DNA from: Nocardia wallacei
Lineage (GTDB): Bacteria > Actinomycetota > Actinomycetes > Mycobacteriales > Mycobacteriaceae
Length of the DNA stretch: 37,919 nucleotides
NCBI RefSeq assembly: GCF_029869545.1
Contig: NZ_JARWQD010000119.1
Coordinates: 1 to 37,919, forward strand
Direction: 5' to 3'
The notes under the pieces were generated by a model. The model did not search any database and was not told the DNA's origin. It saw nothing but the letters and a program-made list of their open reading frames with translations. This document shows positions 8,189 through 15,062 of the stretch, in pieces. Made by a program: the position numbers and the translations under genes. Position 1 is the first letter of the stretch. Each line of letters starts with the position of its first letter.

Positions 8189-9535
8189 ATGGCAGCGACG
8201 AAGGTCTTTGCCGCCCGGCTGGCGGGCCTGGTGGTGCTCGGTCCGGACGGGGAGTCTATCGGCCGCGTCCGGGACGTGGTGATCTCCATCCGCTACGACC
8301 GCCAGCAACCCCGGGTGCTCGGACTCCTCGTGGAACTGCCCACGCGCAGGCGGATTTTCGTGCCGATGCTCCGGGTGACCGCGATCGAACCGGGTTCGGT
8401 GAACCTCAGCACCGGCACCGTGAGCCTGCGCCGCTTCCAGCAGCGGCACGGCGAAATGCTGGCCCTGGCACAGCTTCTCGACTCCACCGTGCGGGTCGAG
8501 AAGCCGGAGCTGCCCGATCTGGAGGGCGTCGATGTACTCGTGATCGACCTGGGCATCGAGCAGACCCGCACCCGCGACTGGGTGGTGTCGAAGGTGGCGG
8601 TGCGCGAGCGCCGGGGTCTGGGCCGCGCGCTGCGCCGCCGCGGCGCCACGCACGTGGTGAACTGGTCCGATCTGCGCGGGCTGACCCAGCAGGAACTGAA
8701 CATGCCCGGCCAGAGCGTCGCCGCGCTGCTCGAACAGTACGAGGGCCTGCGCCCGGCCGACGTCGCGCACCTGCTGCGCGAGCTCCCGGCCAAGCGCCGC
8801 ATCGAACTGGCCCGGGCCCTCGACGACGAACGCCTCGCCGACGTGCTGCAGGAGCTGCCGGAGGCCGACCAGATCGAGGTGGTGCAGCAGCTGGGCACCG
8901 AGCGCGCCGCCGACGTGCTCGAGGCGATGGATCCCGACGACGCCGCCGACCTGCTCGGCGAGCTGCCCACCGGCGAGGCGGAAGCGCTGCTGTCGCTGAT
9001 GGATCCGGAGGAGTCCGAGCCGGTGCGCCGCCTGCTCGAATACTCCCCGTACACCGCCGGCGGCATGATGACCCCGGCGCCGGTGGTGCTCACCCCGGCC
9101 GCCACGGTCGCCGAGGCCCTGGCCCGGGTCCGCGATCCGGACCTGACACCGGCGCTGGCGTCGATGGTGTTCGTGGTCCGCCCGCCCACGTCCACCCCGA
9201 CCGGCCGATACCTCGGCTGCGTCCATATTCAACAGCTGCTGCGCGAACCCCCGGCAACCCTGGTCGGCGGGCTGGTCGACAAGGATCTGGCGCGCCTGCA
9301 GACCGAGGCGCCGCTGGGCGTGGTCACCCGCTATTTCGCCACCTACAACCTGGTCTGCGGGCCGGTGGTCGATGCGGAGAATCACCTCTTGGGCGCGGTG
9401 ACCGTGGACGACGTCCTCGACCATCTGCTGCCCGAGGACTGGCGCGAGCGGGACGAGGAGTCGCACGCGATTTCCTCCGGTGCGCACGCGGCGGCCGGAG
9501 GGCAGGGCCTCACCACCGGAGAGGACACACCATGA
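8189..9535 (+). CDS. MgtE-like protein: N-domain and CBS domains without the transport domain
   Basis: A 448-residue soluble protein. Residues 1 to about 90 look like a PRC-barrel-type beta domain (GPDGESIGRVRDVVI, FVPMLRVTAIE). Residues about 175-295 are helical MgtE N-domain repeats (LRPADVAHLLRELP, LADVLQELPEADQ, DAADLLGELP). Residues about 300-430 are paired CBS domains opening with the hallmark YTAGGMMTP and ending with GAVTVDDVLDHLLP. In MgtE this N-plus-CBS unit senses Mg2+ and gates the pore, but no membrane helices follow here. The gene matches Rv1232c. Its stop overlaps the start of the DUF1003 gene by 4 bases (ATGA), so the two proteins are translationally coupled. A role in Mg2+ sensing is inference from the domains and nearby corA. 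Confidence 0.88.
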   Translation: MAATKVFAARLAGLVVLGPDGESIGRVRDVVISIRYDRQQPRVLGLLVELPTRRRIFVPMLRVTAIEPGSVNLSTGTVSLRRFQQRHGEMLALAQLLDSTVRVEKPELPDLEGVDVLVIDLGIEQTRTRDWVVSKVAVRERRGLGRALRRRGATHVVNWSDLRGLTQQELNMPGQSVAALLEQYEGLRPADVAHLLRELPAKRRIELARALDDERLADVLQELPEADQIEVVQQLGTERAADVLEAMDPDDAADLLGELPTGEAEALLSLMDPEESEPVRRLLEYSPYTAGGMMTPAPVVLTPAATVAEALARVRDPDLTPALASMVFVVRPPTSTPTGRYLGCVHIQQLLREPPATLVGGLVDKDLARLQTEAPLGVVTRYFATYNLVCGPVVDAENHLLGAVTVDDVLDHLLPEDWRERDEESHAISSGAHAAAGGQGLTTGEDTP

Positions 9536-10116
9536 CCGAACGCAACGACAAACCGCGCGGACGGCTCGAAACGCCGGTCGAGAATCGGTTCCGATTCGAT
9601 TTCGACGCCGAGGCGCTGGCGCGCAGCAGCGAACGGGTCGCCCGGTTCCTGGGCACGGGCCGCTATCTGGCGCTGCAGACGGTCATCGTGGTCGTCTGGA
9701 TCCTGCTCAACGTCTTCGCGATCCGGCTGCGCTGGGACCCGTACCCGTTCATCCTGCTCAATCTGGCCTTCTCGACCCAGGCCGCGTACGCCGCGCCGCT
9801 GATCCTGCTGGCCCAGAACCGCCAGGACAACCGGGACCGGGTCTCACTGGAGGAGGATCGCGCCCGCGCCGCGCAGACCAAGGCCGACACCGAATTCCTG
9901 GCCCGCGAGCTGGCGGCGTTGCGGATCGCGGTCGGCGAGGTCACCACGCGCGACTATCTTCGTCGAGAGCTGGAGGACATCAAGGACGCGCTGACGCGCC
10001 TCGAGCTCAGTGCCTCGATGGACGACGAAGATTCTGTTCCATCTCCCAAATCGAGGAAGACTACCGATCGAAAGAGGGGTCGGGTACCTATTTCGCCACA
10101 AATCGATGGCAACTGA
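9532..10116 (+). CDS. DUF1003 membrane protein
   Basis: A 194-residue protein of the DUF1003 family. A short charged N-terminus is followed by two membrane helices (about residues 43-60, VIVVVWILLNVFAI, and 68-90, FILLNLAFSTQAAYAAPLIL). The family motif AQNRQDNRDR comes next, then a charged, probably coiled-coil cytoplasmic tail with EDRARAAQTKADTEF and a basic end. It overlaps the MgtE-like gene by 4 bases and has GGAGAGGA as ribosome site inside it. This pair matches Rv1231c-Rv1232c. One attractive reading is that this protein supplies the membrane part that the MgtE-like partner lacks; that is inference. Confidence 0.88.
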   Translation: MTERNDKPRGRLETPVENRFRFDFDAEALARSSERVARFLGTGRYLALQTVIVVVWILLNVFAIRLRWDPYPFILLNLAFSTQAAYAAPLILLAQNRQDNRDRVSLEEDRARAAQTKADTEFLARELAALRIAVGEVTTRDYLRRELEDIKDALTRLELSASMDDEDSVPSPKSRKTTDRKRGRVPISPQIDGN

Positions 10117-10128
10117 CCGCAAATATCG

Positions 10129-10168
10129 ATAACAACAAGCTGACCGCCGGGTAACCTGGATCACGTTG
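10129..10168 (+). promoter_or_regulatory. Promoter-proximal block shared with the second transglycosylase gene
   Basis: GGTAACCTGGATCACGTTG (10150-10168) is repeated with one substitution and one deleted base at 11735-11752 in front of the second transglycosylase. In both places a second TAAC word lies about two helical turns upstream (ATAAC at 10129, 22 bases from GTAAC at 10151). TAACCT would also fit the TANNNT -10 pattern of mycobacterial promoters. Paired GTAAC words are reported for the response regulator MtrA, which controls cell wall hydrolases; assignment to MtrA is inference. Confidence 0.45.
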
Positions 10169-10174
10169 CGGGAA

Positions 10175-10210
10175 GTGACTGACCCAGACAGTGGGTAGGG
10201 GCTCAGTCAC
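10175..10210 (+). promoter_or_regulatory. Structured leader before the first transglycosylase gene
   Basis: GTGACTGA (10175-10182) pairs perfectly with TCAGTCAC (10203-10210). Nested inside, ACCCA (10182-10186) can pair with TGGGT (10192-10196). The hairpin ends 24 bases before the GTG start and leaves the GAGGGG ribosome site free. No match to a known riboswitch was recognised. Confidence 0.35.
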
Positions 10211-10233
10211 CGAATGGCTACGAGGGGATTGGT

Positions 10234-11670
10234 GTGCCGATGCGAATGTCTGGTCCGATAACCGTGTCGGCGTTGGTGGTTGCGGGGTTGATGGCCTCGG
10301 GATCGGCGCAGCACACGCCCGTCCGCACCAGCGCACCCAAGGCGGCCGACGCCCAGCTGGCGGCCGCGACCGCGCCGACGGATCCCGGAAGTACCCCCGC
10401 CGACCAATCGGCGGGCCTGGTTCCCGCGGCCCCGGAACCGCCGCGCAAACTCCGCGCGATGACCACGCCCGCCGACGGCCTGCCGCCGTTCGCCGGTACG
10501 GTTCCGCTGCGCGATATCGCGCTGCCCGGCGGCGGCGCCCTGGGCATCCCGGAGGTCGTGCTGGCCGCCTACCGCAATGCCGAGCTGGCGATGCAGTCCT
10601 CGGCGCCCAACTGCGGGCTGAGCTGGCATCTGCTCGCCGGTATCGGCCGCATCGAATCCGGCCATGCCCGGCACGGGCAGACCGATGCCGCCGGGACCAC
10701 CACCAACACCATCTTCGGTCCCGCGCTGGACGGCACGCTGCCCGGCAACGAGATCATCAAGGCCGCCGACGGCGGCTATGTGCGCGCGGTGGGGCCGATG
10801 CAGTTCCTACCGGGCACCTGGGCGCACTACGCCTCCGACGGCAACGGCGACGGCGTGTCCGATCCGAACAACGTCTTCGACGCCTCGCTCGGCGCCGCCA
10901 AGTATCTGTGCTCGGGCGGGCTGGACCTGCGCGACCCGCAGCAGGAGCTGCGCTCGGTGCTGCGCTACAACAACTCGCTGTCCTACGCGGCGAACGTGCT
11001 GAGCTGGTCCAACGCCTACAAGACCGGGGGCGCGCCCACCCGGGTCGACATCTCCCCCGACCTGATCCCGCCCGGCACCATGCAGACGCCGCCCTCCGGG
11101 GCGGACATGATGGCGGTCAATTCCACGGTCCCGGCCCCGAGCGGCGAGGCGCCGCCGCCCGAGACCGCGACGACCACCGTGCAGCCGCCGATGCAGCAGA
11201 CCCAGGTCATGATCAATATCCCGGGCCTGCCGCCGATCCCGTGCGGCATCTTCTGCCCGCCGCCTCCGCCGCAGCCGTGCGATCAGGTGGTGGTTCCGGC
11301 GCCGATGCCGAAGCCGGGCGAGCCGGTCGAGCAGCAGCGGTGGGCGCCCGGCGACCCGGTCCGGCCCGCCGACGCGCAGCACGCCGATCCGAATGCGCCG
11401 CTGGACCCGAACGCCCAGCCGCGCCCGGCGACCTGCGCGCAGCCGCAGGGCCAGCCGGTGCCCGGACAGCCGAACGCGCAACAGCCCCCGGCACCCGCGC
11501 CGGAGGCCGCGGCACCGGAGCAGCAACAGGCCGAAACCCCGGCGAAGACACCGGAACCCGGCCCGGTGGAGCCCACCGAACCGGCCGAATCGGTCGCCCC
11601 GCTGCCGCCCCCGGCACCGGCCATGACCTTGCCCTTCGGCATCGTCATCCCGCTGCCGCCGGCGGCCTAG
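10234..11670 (+). CDS. Secreted MltB-type lytic transglycosylase with long Pro/Gln-rich tail
   Basis: A 478-residue exported peptidoglycan hydrolase. The N-terminus is a signal peptide (about residues 1-26, ending GSAQ). After a linker, the lysozyme-like domain spans residues about 105-270. It shows LLAGIGRIESGHA with the likely catalytic Glu141, AVGPMQFLPGTW, then DGNGDGVSDPNNVFDASL and the LRYNNSLSYAANVLSW end typical of the SLT_2/MltB group. Residues about 280-478 form a proline-, glutamine- and glutamate-rich tail, probably an extended wall-spanning segment. The start is GTG 10234 with GAGGGG upstream. It is a paralogue of the next gene and corresponds to the Rv1230c position beside mrp. 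Membrane lytic cleavage of glycan strands is expected from the family. Confidence 0.88.
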   Translation: MPMRMSGPITVSALVVAGLMASGSAQHTPVRTSAPKAADAQLAAATAPTDPGSTPADQSAGLVPAAPEPPRKLRAMTTPADGLPPFAGTVPLRDIALPGGGALGIPEVVLAAYRNAELAMQSSAPNCGLSWHLLAGIGRIESGHARHGQTDAAGTTTNTIFGPALDGTLPGNEIIKAADGGYVRAVGPMQFLPGTWAHYASDGNGDGVSDPNNVFDASLGAAKYLCSGGLDLRDPQQELRSVLRYNNSLSYAANVLSWSNAYKTGGAPTRVDISPDLIPPGTMQTPPSGADMMAVNSTVPAPSGEAPPPETATTTVQPPMQQTQVMINIPGLPPIPCGIFCPPPPPQPCDQVVVPAPMPKPGEPVEQQRWAPGDPVRPADAQHADPNAPLDPNAQPRPATCAQPQGQPVPGQPNAQQPPAPAPEAAAPEQQQAETPAKTPEPGPVEPTEPAESVAPLPPPAPAMTLPFGIVIPLPPAA

Positions 11671-11712
11671 GGAGTCCGGGCGTAGCCAAACCGGAAACAT
11701 GGTCACGAAGCA

Positions 11713-11752
11713 GTAACGAAAAGGTCTCGGATGCGGTAACCTGATCTCGTTG
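11713..11752 (+). promoter_or_regulatory. Second copy of the transglycosylase promoter block
   Basis: GGTAACCTGATCTCGTTG at 11735-11752 matches the block at 10150-10168. An upstream GTAAC at 11713 is 23 bases from GTAAC at 11736. The conserved placement before two paralogous wall hydrolase genes argues for a shared promoter or operator rather than chance. It lies 43 bases before the chosen GTG start. Confidence 0.45.
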
Positions 11753-11795
11753 TGTCACGAAAAGCTCACAGCGAGCAATGGAGGGTCACCGCACC

Positions 11796-12638
11796 GTGGG
11801 ACGTCACCGCAAACAACCTGCTAGGAATGTTGGACGCGGATCTGTTATCGCATTGACTGGGCTCGTACCCGCGGGAGTCGTCGCCGTGAGCGCGGCGTCG
11901 GCCGCGGAAGTGAACACCGCCGAGCACGCGACATTGTCTGCGCTGCAAGCGGATTCCGACGACCAGGCCGCCAGACCCGAGCCGGCCGCGCCGGACGACG
12001 GACTTCTCAAGGCGGCCAAGCACACCGGGCCGCCGGTCGTGAAAACCGTTGCGCAGCCGGACGGCCGGGCCCCGGCCGATCTCCCCGCCGGGCCGCTGGG
12101 CCTGCCCGGTATCGCGCAGGCCGCCTACCAGAACGCCGAACGCGTACTGGCACAGGAGAATCCGAACTGCCACATGCCGTGGTCGGTGCTCGCGGGCATC
12201 GGGCAGGTGGAGTCGCACCACGCCTACGGCAAGGCCGACGCCAAGGGCTACCCGCTCGACCCGATCTACGGCCCGGTGCTCGACGGCAGCCTGGGCGGCA
12301 ACCAGGTCGTGCGCGCCACCGACGGCGAACTCGACGGCGGCATGCAGTCCTACACCCGCGCCGTCGGTCCGATGCAGTTCCTCCCTGAAACCTGGCGCAA
12401 GTACGCGGCCGACGGCGACGCCGACGGCATCTCCGACCCGCAGAACCTGTTCGACGCCGCCCTCACCGCCGGCAAGTACCTCTGCTCCGGCGACCTGGAC
12501 ATGAACGACCTCTCCCAACAGTCCCGCGCCATCATGCGCTACAACAACTCCATGGCCTACGTCGCCAACGTCATGGCCTGGGAGGCCGCCTACCGCACCG
12601 GCATAGCCCCCCAGTCAGCCCAACTCCCCCGCATCTGA
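11796..12638 (+). CDS. Secreted MltB-type lytic transglycosylase (shorter paralogue)
   Basis: A 280-residue exported enzyme. The GTG start at 11796 gives the N-terminus MGRHRK followed by a hydrophobic signal segment ending ASAAEV near residue 39. This GRHRK opening is common in actinobacterial Rpf and wall hydrolase signal peptides, and GGAGGG precedes it. The catalytic domain covers residues about 105-265. It has VLAGIGQVESHHA with Glu139, AVGPMQFLPETW, KYLCSGDLDMNDLSQ and RYNNSMAYVANVMAW. It closely resembles the preceding gene but has no Pro-rich tail, so the pair probably arose by tandem duplication. Cysteines at 125 and in KYLCSG are shared by both and could form a disulfide outside the cell. 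Confidence 0.87.
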   Translation: MGRHRKQPARNVGRGSVIALTGLVPAGVVAVSAASAAEVNTAEHATLSALQADSDDQAARPEPAAPDDGLLKAAKHTGPPVVKTVAQPDGRAPADLPAGPLGLPGIAQAAYQNAERVLAQENPNCHMPWSVLAGIGQVESHHAYGKADAKGYPLDPIYGPVLDGSLGGNQVVRATDGELDGGMQSYTRAVGPMQFLPETWRKYAADGDADGISDPQNLFDAALTAGKYLCSGDLDMNDLSQQSRAIMRYNNSMAYVANVMAWEAAYRTGIAPQSAQLPRI

Positions 12639-12639
12639 T

Positions 12640-12660
12640 CCCGGCCAAAAGCGTGCCGGG
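12640..12660. terminator. Hairpin with conserved loop after the transglycosylase gene
   Basis: CCCGGC (12640-12645) pairs with GCCGGG (12655-12660) around the 9-base loop CAAAAGCGT, immediately after the stop codon. It may end the transglycosylase transcript. It is also one copy of the dispersed element seen at 1836-1858 and, inverted, at 12901-12922. Confidence 0.55.
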
Positions 12661-12727
12661 GAATAAGGCTGGGCAACGCCCGCCGGGAACGTGCCGGGAA
12701 ATAAGGCTGGGCAACGCCCGCCGGGAA
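12652..12727 (+). repeat. Two 38-base tandem repeat units
   Basis: Bases 12652-12689 and 12690-12727 are the same 38-base unit with one difference. Each starts CGTGCCGGG and contains ATAAGGCTGGGCAACGCCCG. A degenerate third copy follows to about 12770. The first unit begins inside the right half of the hairpin at 12640-12660, so repeat and hairpin belong to one element. There is no coding potential. Confidence 0.8.
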
Positions 12728-12945
12728 TAAGGTAGGCACCCGCCGGAAACACGGAGGGCAAGCGCCCGCCCGAGATGCTGAAGGGACACCTCTACCCCGC
12801 GTGCGTGGCCTTCCTCATCCCGGCGTGCCCTTCCTTGTCCCCGGCCTGCCCTTCCGCATCGCGGCGCGCCCTCACCTCATCCTGGCGTGGCCTTCCTCAT
12901 CCCCGGCGTGCTTTTGGCCGGGGGTGGGCAACTAGACTCGGGCGT
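12661..12945. repeat. Repeat-rich spacer bounded by inverted hairpin copies
   Basis: The 307-base spacer between the transglycosylase and mrp starts with a hairpin element and ends with its inverted copy at 12901-12922 (loop CAAAAGCAC on the minus strand). Between them, after the 38-base tandem units, run imperfect direct repeats. These are built on the words CTTCCTCATCCC, GGCGTG and GCCCTTCC at about 12800-12905. A frame is open here into mrp, but its sequence is only translated repeat. Confidence 0.6.
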
Positions 12946-14082
12946 ATGCCAGTGGTTACGGAATCGGATGTGCGGGGCGCGCTCGCCAAGGTGAACGACC
13001 CGGAGATCCGCAAGCCGATCACCGAACTGGGCATGGTGAAGAGCGTCGCGATCGGCGCCGACAGCAGTGTCCACGTCGAGATCTACCTGACGACGGCGGC
13101 GTGCCCGCTGCGGACCACGCTGACCGATATGGTGTCCCGGGCCGTCGCCGACGTGCCGGGCGCCGGGGCGGTCAGCGTCGAACTCGACGTGATGAGCGAC
13201 GAGCAGCGCACCGAACTGCGCAAGAAGCTGCGCGGCGATTCGGCCGAGCCGGTGATCCCGTTCGCCCAGCCCGGCTCGATGACCCGGGTGTACGCGGTGG
13301 CGTCGGGTAAGGGCGGCGTCGGAAAGTCCAGTGTGACGGTCAATCTCGCGGCGTCGATGGCCGCGCGCGGACTGTCGGTGGGCGTCCTCGATGCCGACAT
13401 CTACGGCCACTCGGTCCCGCGCATGCTCGGCACCGACCAGCGCCCCACCCAGGTGGAGCGGATGATCATGCCGCCCGTCGCACACGACGTGAAGGTCATC
13501 TCGATCGCCATGTTCACCCAGGGCAACACGCCCGTGGTGTGGCGCGGGCCGATGCTGCACCGGGCCCTGCAGCAGTTCCTCGCCGACGTGTTCTGGGGCG
13601 ACCTCGACGTCCTGCTGCTGGACCTCCCGCCCGGCACCGGCGACGTCGCGATCTCGATCGCCCAGCTGATCCCCAACGCCGAGATCCTGGTGGTCACCAC
13701 GCCACAGCCCGCCGCCGCCGAGGTGGCCGAGCGGGCCGGTGCCATCGCGTTGCAGACCCGCCAGCGCATCGCGGGCGTGGTGGAGAACATGTCCTGGCTG
13801 GACCTGCCCGACGGCACCCGCATGGACCTCTACGGTTCCGGCGGCGGCCAGGCCGGCGCCGACCGCCTCACCCAGGCCGTCGGCGCCGAGGTCCCCCTGC
13901 TGGGCCAGATCCCGATCACCCAGGAACTGCGCGAATCCGGCGACGAGGGCACCCCGATCGTGCTCCGTGCCCCCGAAGACCCCGCCGCACAGGCCCTGCA
14001 AAGCATCGCCGACAAACTCGCCGTCCGCCGCCGCGGCCTCGCAGGCATGTCCCTCGGCATCGACACCACCCGCCACCTGTAG
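12946..14082 (+). CDS. mrp: Mrp/NBP35-family Fe-S cluster carrier ATPase
   Basis: A 378-residue cytoplasmic P-loop ATPase of the Mrp family, which binds and delivers iron-sulfur clusters. Residues about 5-85 form the N-terminal MIP18/DUF59-type domain (VNDPEIRKPITELGMV, TTAACPLR). Residues about 115-360 form the ATPase, with the deviant Walker A GKGGVGKSS, DADIYGHSVPRMLG, LLLDLPPGTGDV as Walker B and VVENMSWL. The CXXC pair seen in many Mrp proteins after VVENMS is absent, which is usual for actinobacterial forms of this type. ATG 12946 is chosen because everything upstream in frame is repeat sequence. The transglycosylase-mrp order matches Rv1230c-Rv1229c. Confidence 0.92.
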   Translation: MPVVTESDVRGALAKVNDPEIRKPITELGMVKSVAIGADSSVHVEIYLTTAACPLRTTLTDMVSRAVADVPGAGAVSVELDVMSDEQRTELRKKLRGDSAEPVIPFAQPGSMTRVYAVASGKGGVGKSSVTVNLAASMAARGLSVGVLDADIYGHSVPRMLGTDQRPTQVERMIMPPVAHDVKVISIAMFTQGNTPVVWRGPMLHRALQQFLADVFWGDLDVLLLDLPPGTGDVAISIAQLIPNAEILVVTTPQPAAAEVAERAGAIALQTRQRIAGVVENMSWLDLPDGTRMDLYGSGGGQAGADRLTQAVGAEVPLLGQIPITQELRESGDEGTPIVLRAPEDPAAQALQSIADKLAVRRRGLAGMSLGIDTTRHL

Positions 14083-14091
14083 CGAAGCCCT

Positions 14092-14124
14092 TTCCCGCAC
14101 CCACTCATGCAACAAGTGCGGGAA
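14092..14124. terminator. Bidirectional terminator between mrp and the phosphotransferase gene
   Basis: TTCCCGCAC (14092-14100) and GTGCGGGAA (14116-14124) are perfect 9-base inverted arms with a 15-base loop. They lie in the 50 bases between two converging stop codons. A further AGCG/CGCT pair flanks the stem. Confidence 0.65.
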
Positions 14125-14132
14125 CGCAAGCG

Positions 14133-15062
14133 CTAGAGGATGTTCCAGACCAGGGGGGTGCCCTGGCGGAGGCCCTCTATGCGGCGTAGGACCTCTCGGG
14201 CGCTGGGCGATCCGGGGGTGGACTTGTAGGCGTTGGTGGTGATCATGCGGAGCTCGCGCAGGTCGCGGAGCCAGCCGAAGCCGGGCCAGGTGCGGATGTC
14301 GAAACCGTAGTCGCGGCAGAACGTGTCGTACTCGGCGGGATGGTGGGCGAAGCGACGGCAGTGCACCTCGAGGGTCACCAGATCCCACTCGGGCTGACCG
14401 ATCGTCACGCTCTCCCAGTCGCACAGCACGCTGCGCTCGGTCACGTTGTCCCACAGGGTGTTCCGGTGGTGGGCGTCGCCGTGGATCAGTCCCGGCGGCA
14501 GCACGTAGGTGATCTCGTCCCAGCCCGCCGCCAGGCGGTTCCGCTCGGCGCGCAGCAGCCGCCGATCGCTGGGCGGCAGGATCGTGTTGGCGTCGATGGC
14601 CCGGGCGATACGAGCGAAGGTGTCGCGCAGATGCCGCGTCGGCAGCCACTGCGCCGGGCGGCTGCGCAGCGTGTGCAGCCGGGCCAGCGGCGCGGCCAGA
14701 TCCGCGGCGACGATCTCGCGCTGCTGGGGCAGGTAGCGCCAGAACGTGACCGCGCACCCGTCGATCTCGACCGGCTGCACGGCCCCGGCCAGCGGCACCG
14801 CGGGCACGCGCCGAGTGCGCAGCCAGCGCACCAGGGCGACGACATCGATCGGCGCCACAGCCCCGCACGGCCGATCGATCTTCACCACGATCGGCTCGCT
14901 CGCCAGGCGGTACACGGCGTTGGTGTGATGGCGCAGCAGTTCGGCCTCGGACGGGTCGAATCCGCCACGGCGGCAGGCGGTTTCCAGAATCCAGCGGGTC
15001 CGCTGCGGCGTGAAGTCGGCGGTGGCCGCCCGCCCGACCCGCGCCTCGAACGTGGTGGTCAC
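14133..15062 (-). CDS. Aminoglycoside phosphotransferase-family kinase
   Basis: A 309-residue protein-kinase-fold phosphotransferase. Features are VVKIDRP (ATP-binding lysine), the Brenner-type catalytic loop LIHGDAHHRNTL, and LCDWESVTIGQPEWDLV with the metal-binding Asp. The family phosphorylates small molecules such as aminoglycosides, choline or homoserine; the substrate here is unknown and antibiotic resistance should not be assumed. The GTG start at 15062 overlaps the stop of the upstream regulator by 4 bases (GTGA), so the two are translationally coupled. Regulator-phosphotransferase pairs of this kind are common in actinomycetes. Confidence 0.82.
   Translation of the reverse strand: MTTTFEARVGRAATADFTPQRTRWILETACRRGGFDPSEAELLRHHTNAVYRLASEPIVVKIDRPCGAVAPIDVVALVRWLRTRRVPAVPLAGAVQPVEIDGCAVTFWRYLPQQREIVAADLAAPLARLHTLRSRPAQWLPTRHLRDTFARIARAIDANTILPPSDRRLLRAERNRLAAGWDEITYVLPPGLIHGDAHHRNTLWDNVTERSVLCDWESVTIGQPEWDLVTLEVHCRRFAHHPAEYDTFCRDYGFDIRTWPGFGWLRDLRELRMITTNAYKSTPGSPSAREVLRRIEGLRQGTPLVWNIL

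Noticed and set aside
7031..9487. Long minus-strand frame opposite the lyase and MgtE-like genes
   Set aside because: Its composition is that of a shadow frame in GC-rich DNA, and both genes beneath it have clear domains.
8149..10116. A 655-codon plus-strand frame covering both the MgtE-like gene and the DUF1003 gene
   Set aside because: Only its last 194 codons encode a recognisable protein (DUF1003). The earlier part is an arginine/proline-rich out-of-frame reading of the MgtE-like gene.
10117..10233. c-di-AMP (ydaO-type) riboswitch before the transglycosylase
   Set aside because: Expected from actinobacterial wall hydrolase genes, but the conserved core could not be found in the short leader.
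12775..12945. N-terminal extension of Mrp by 57 residues
   Set aside because: The in-frame extension is translated repeat sequence; the Mrp family begins at the ATG at 12946.
14133..15062. Aminoglycoside resistance gene
   Set aside because: The fold is shared by many metabolic kinases, and the pairing with a TPR-type regulator points to signalling or small-molecule metabolism; there is no evidence for drug modification.
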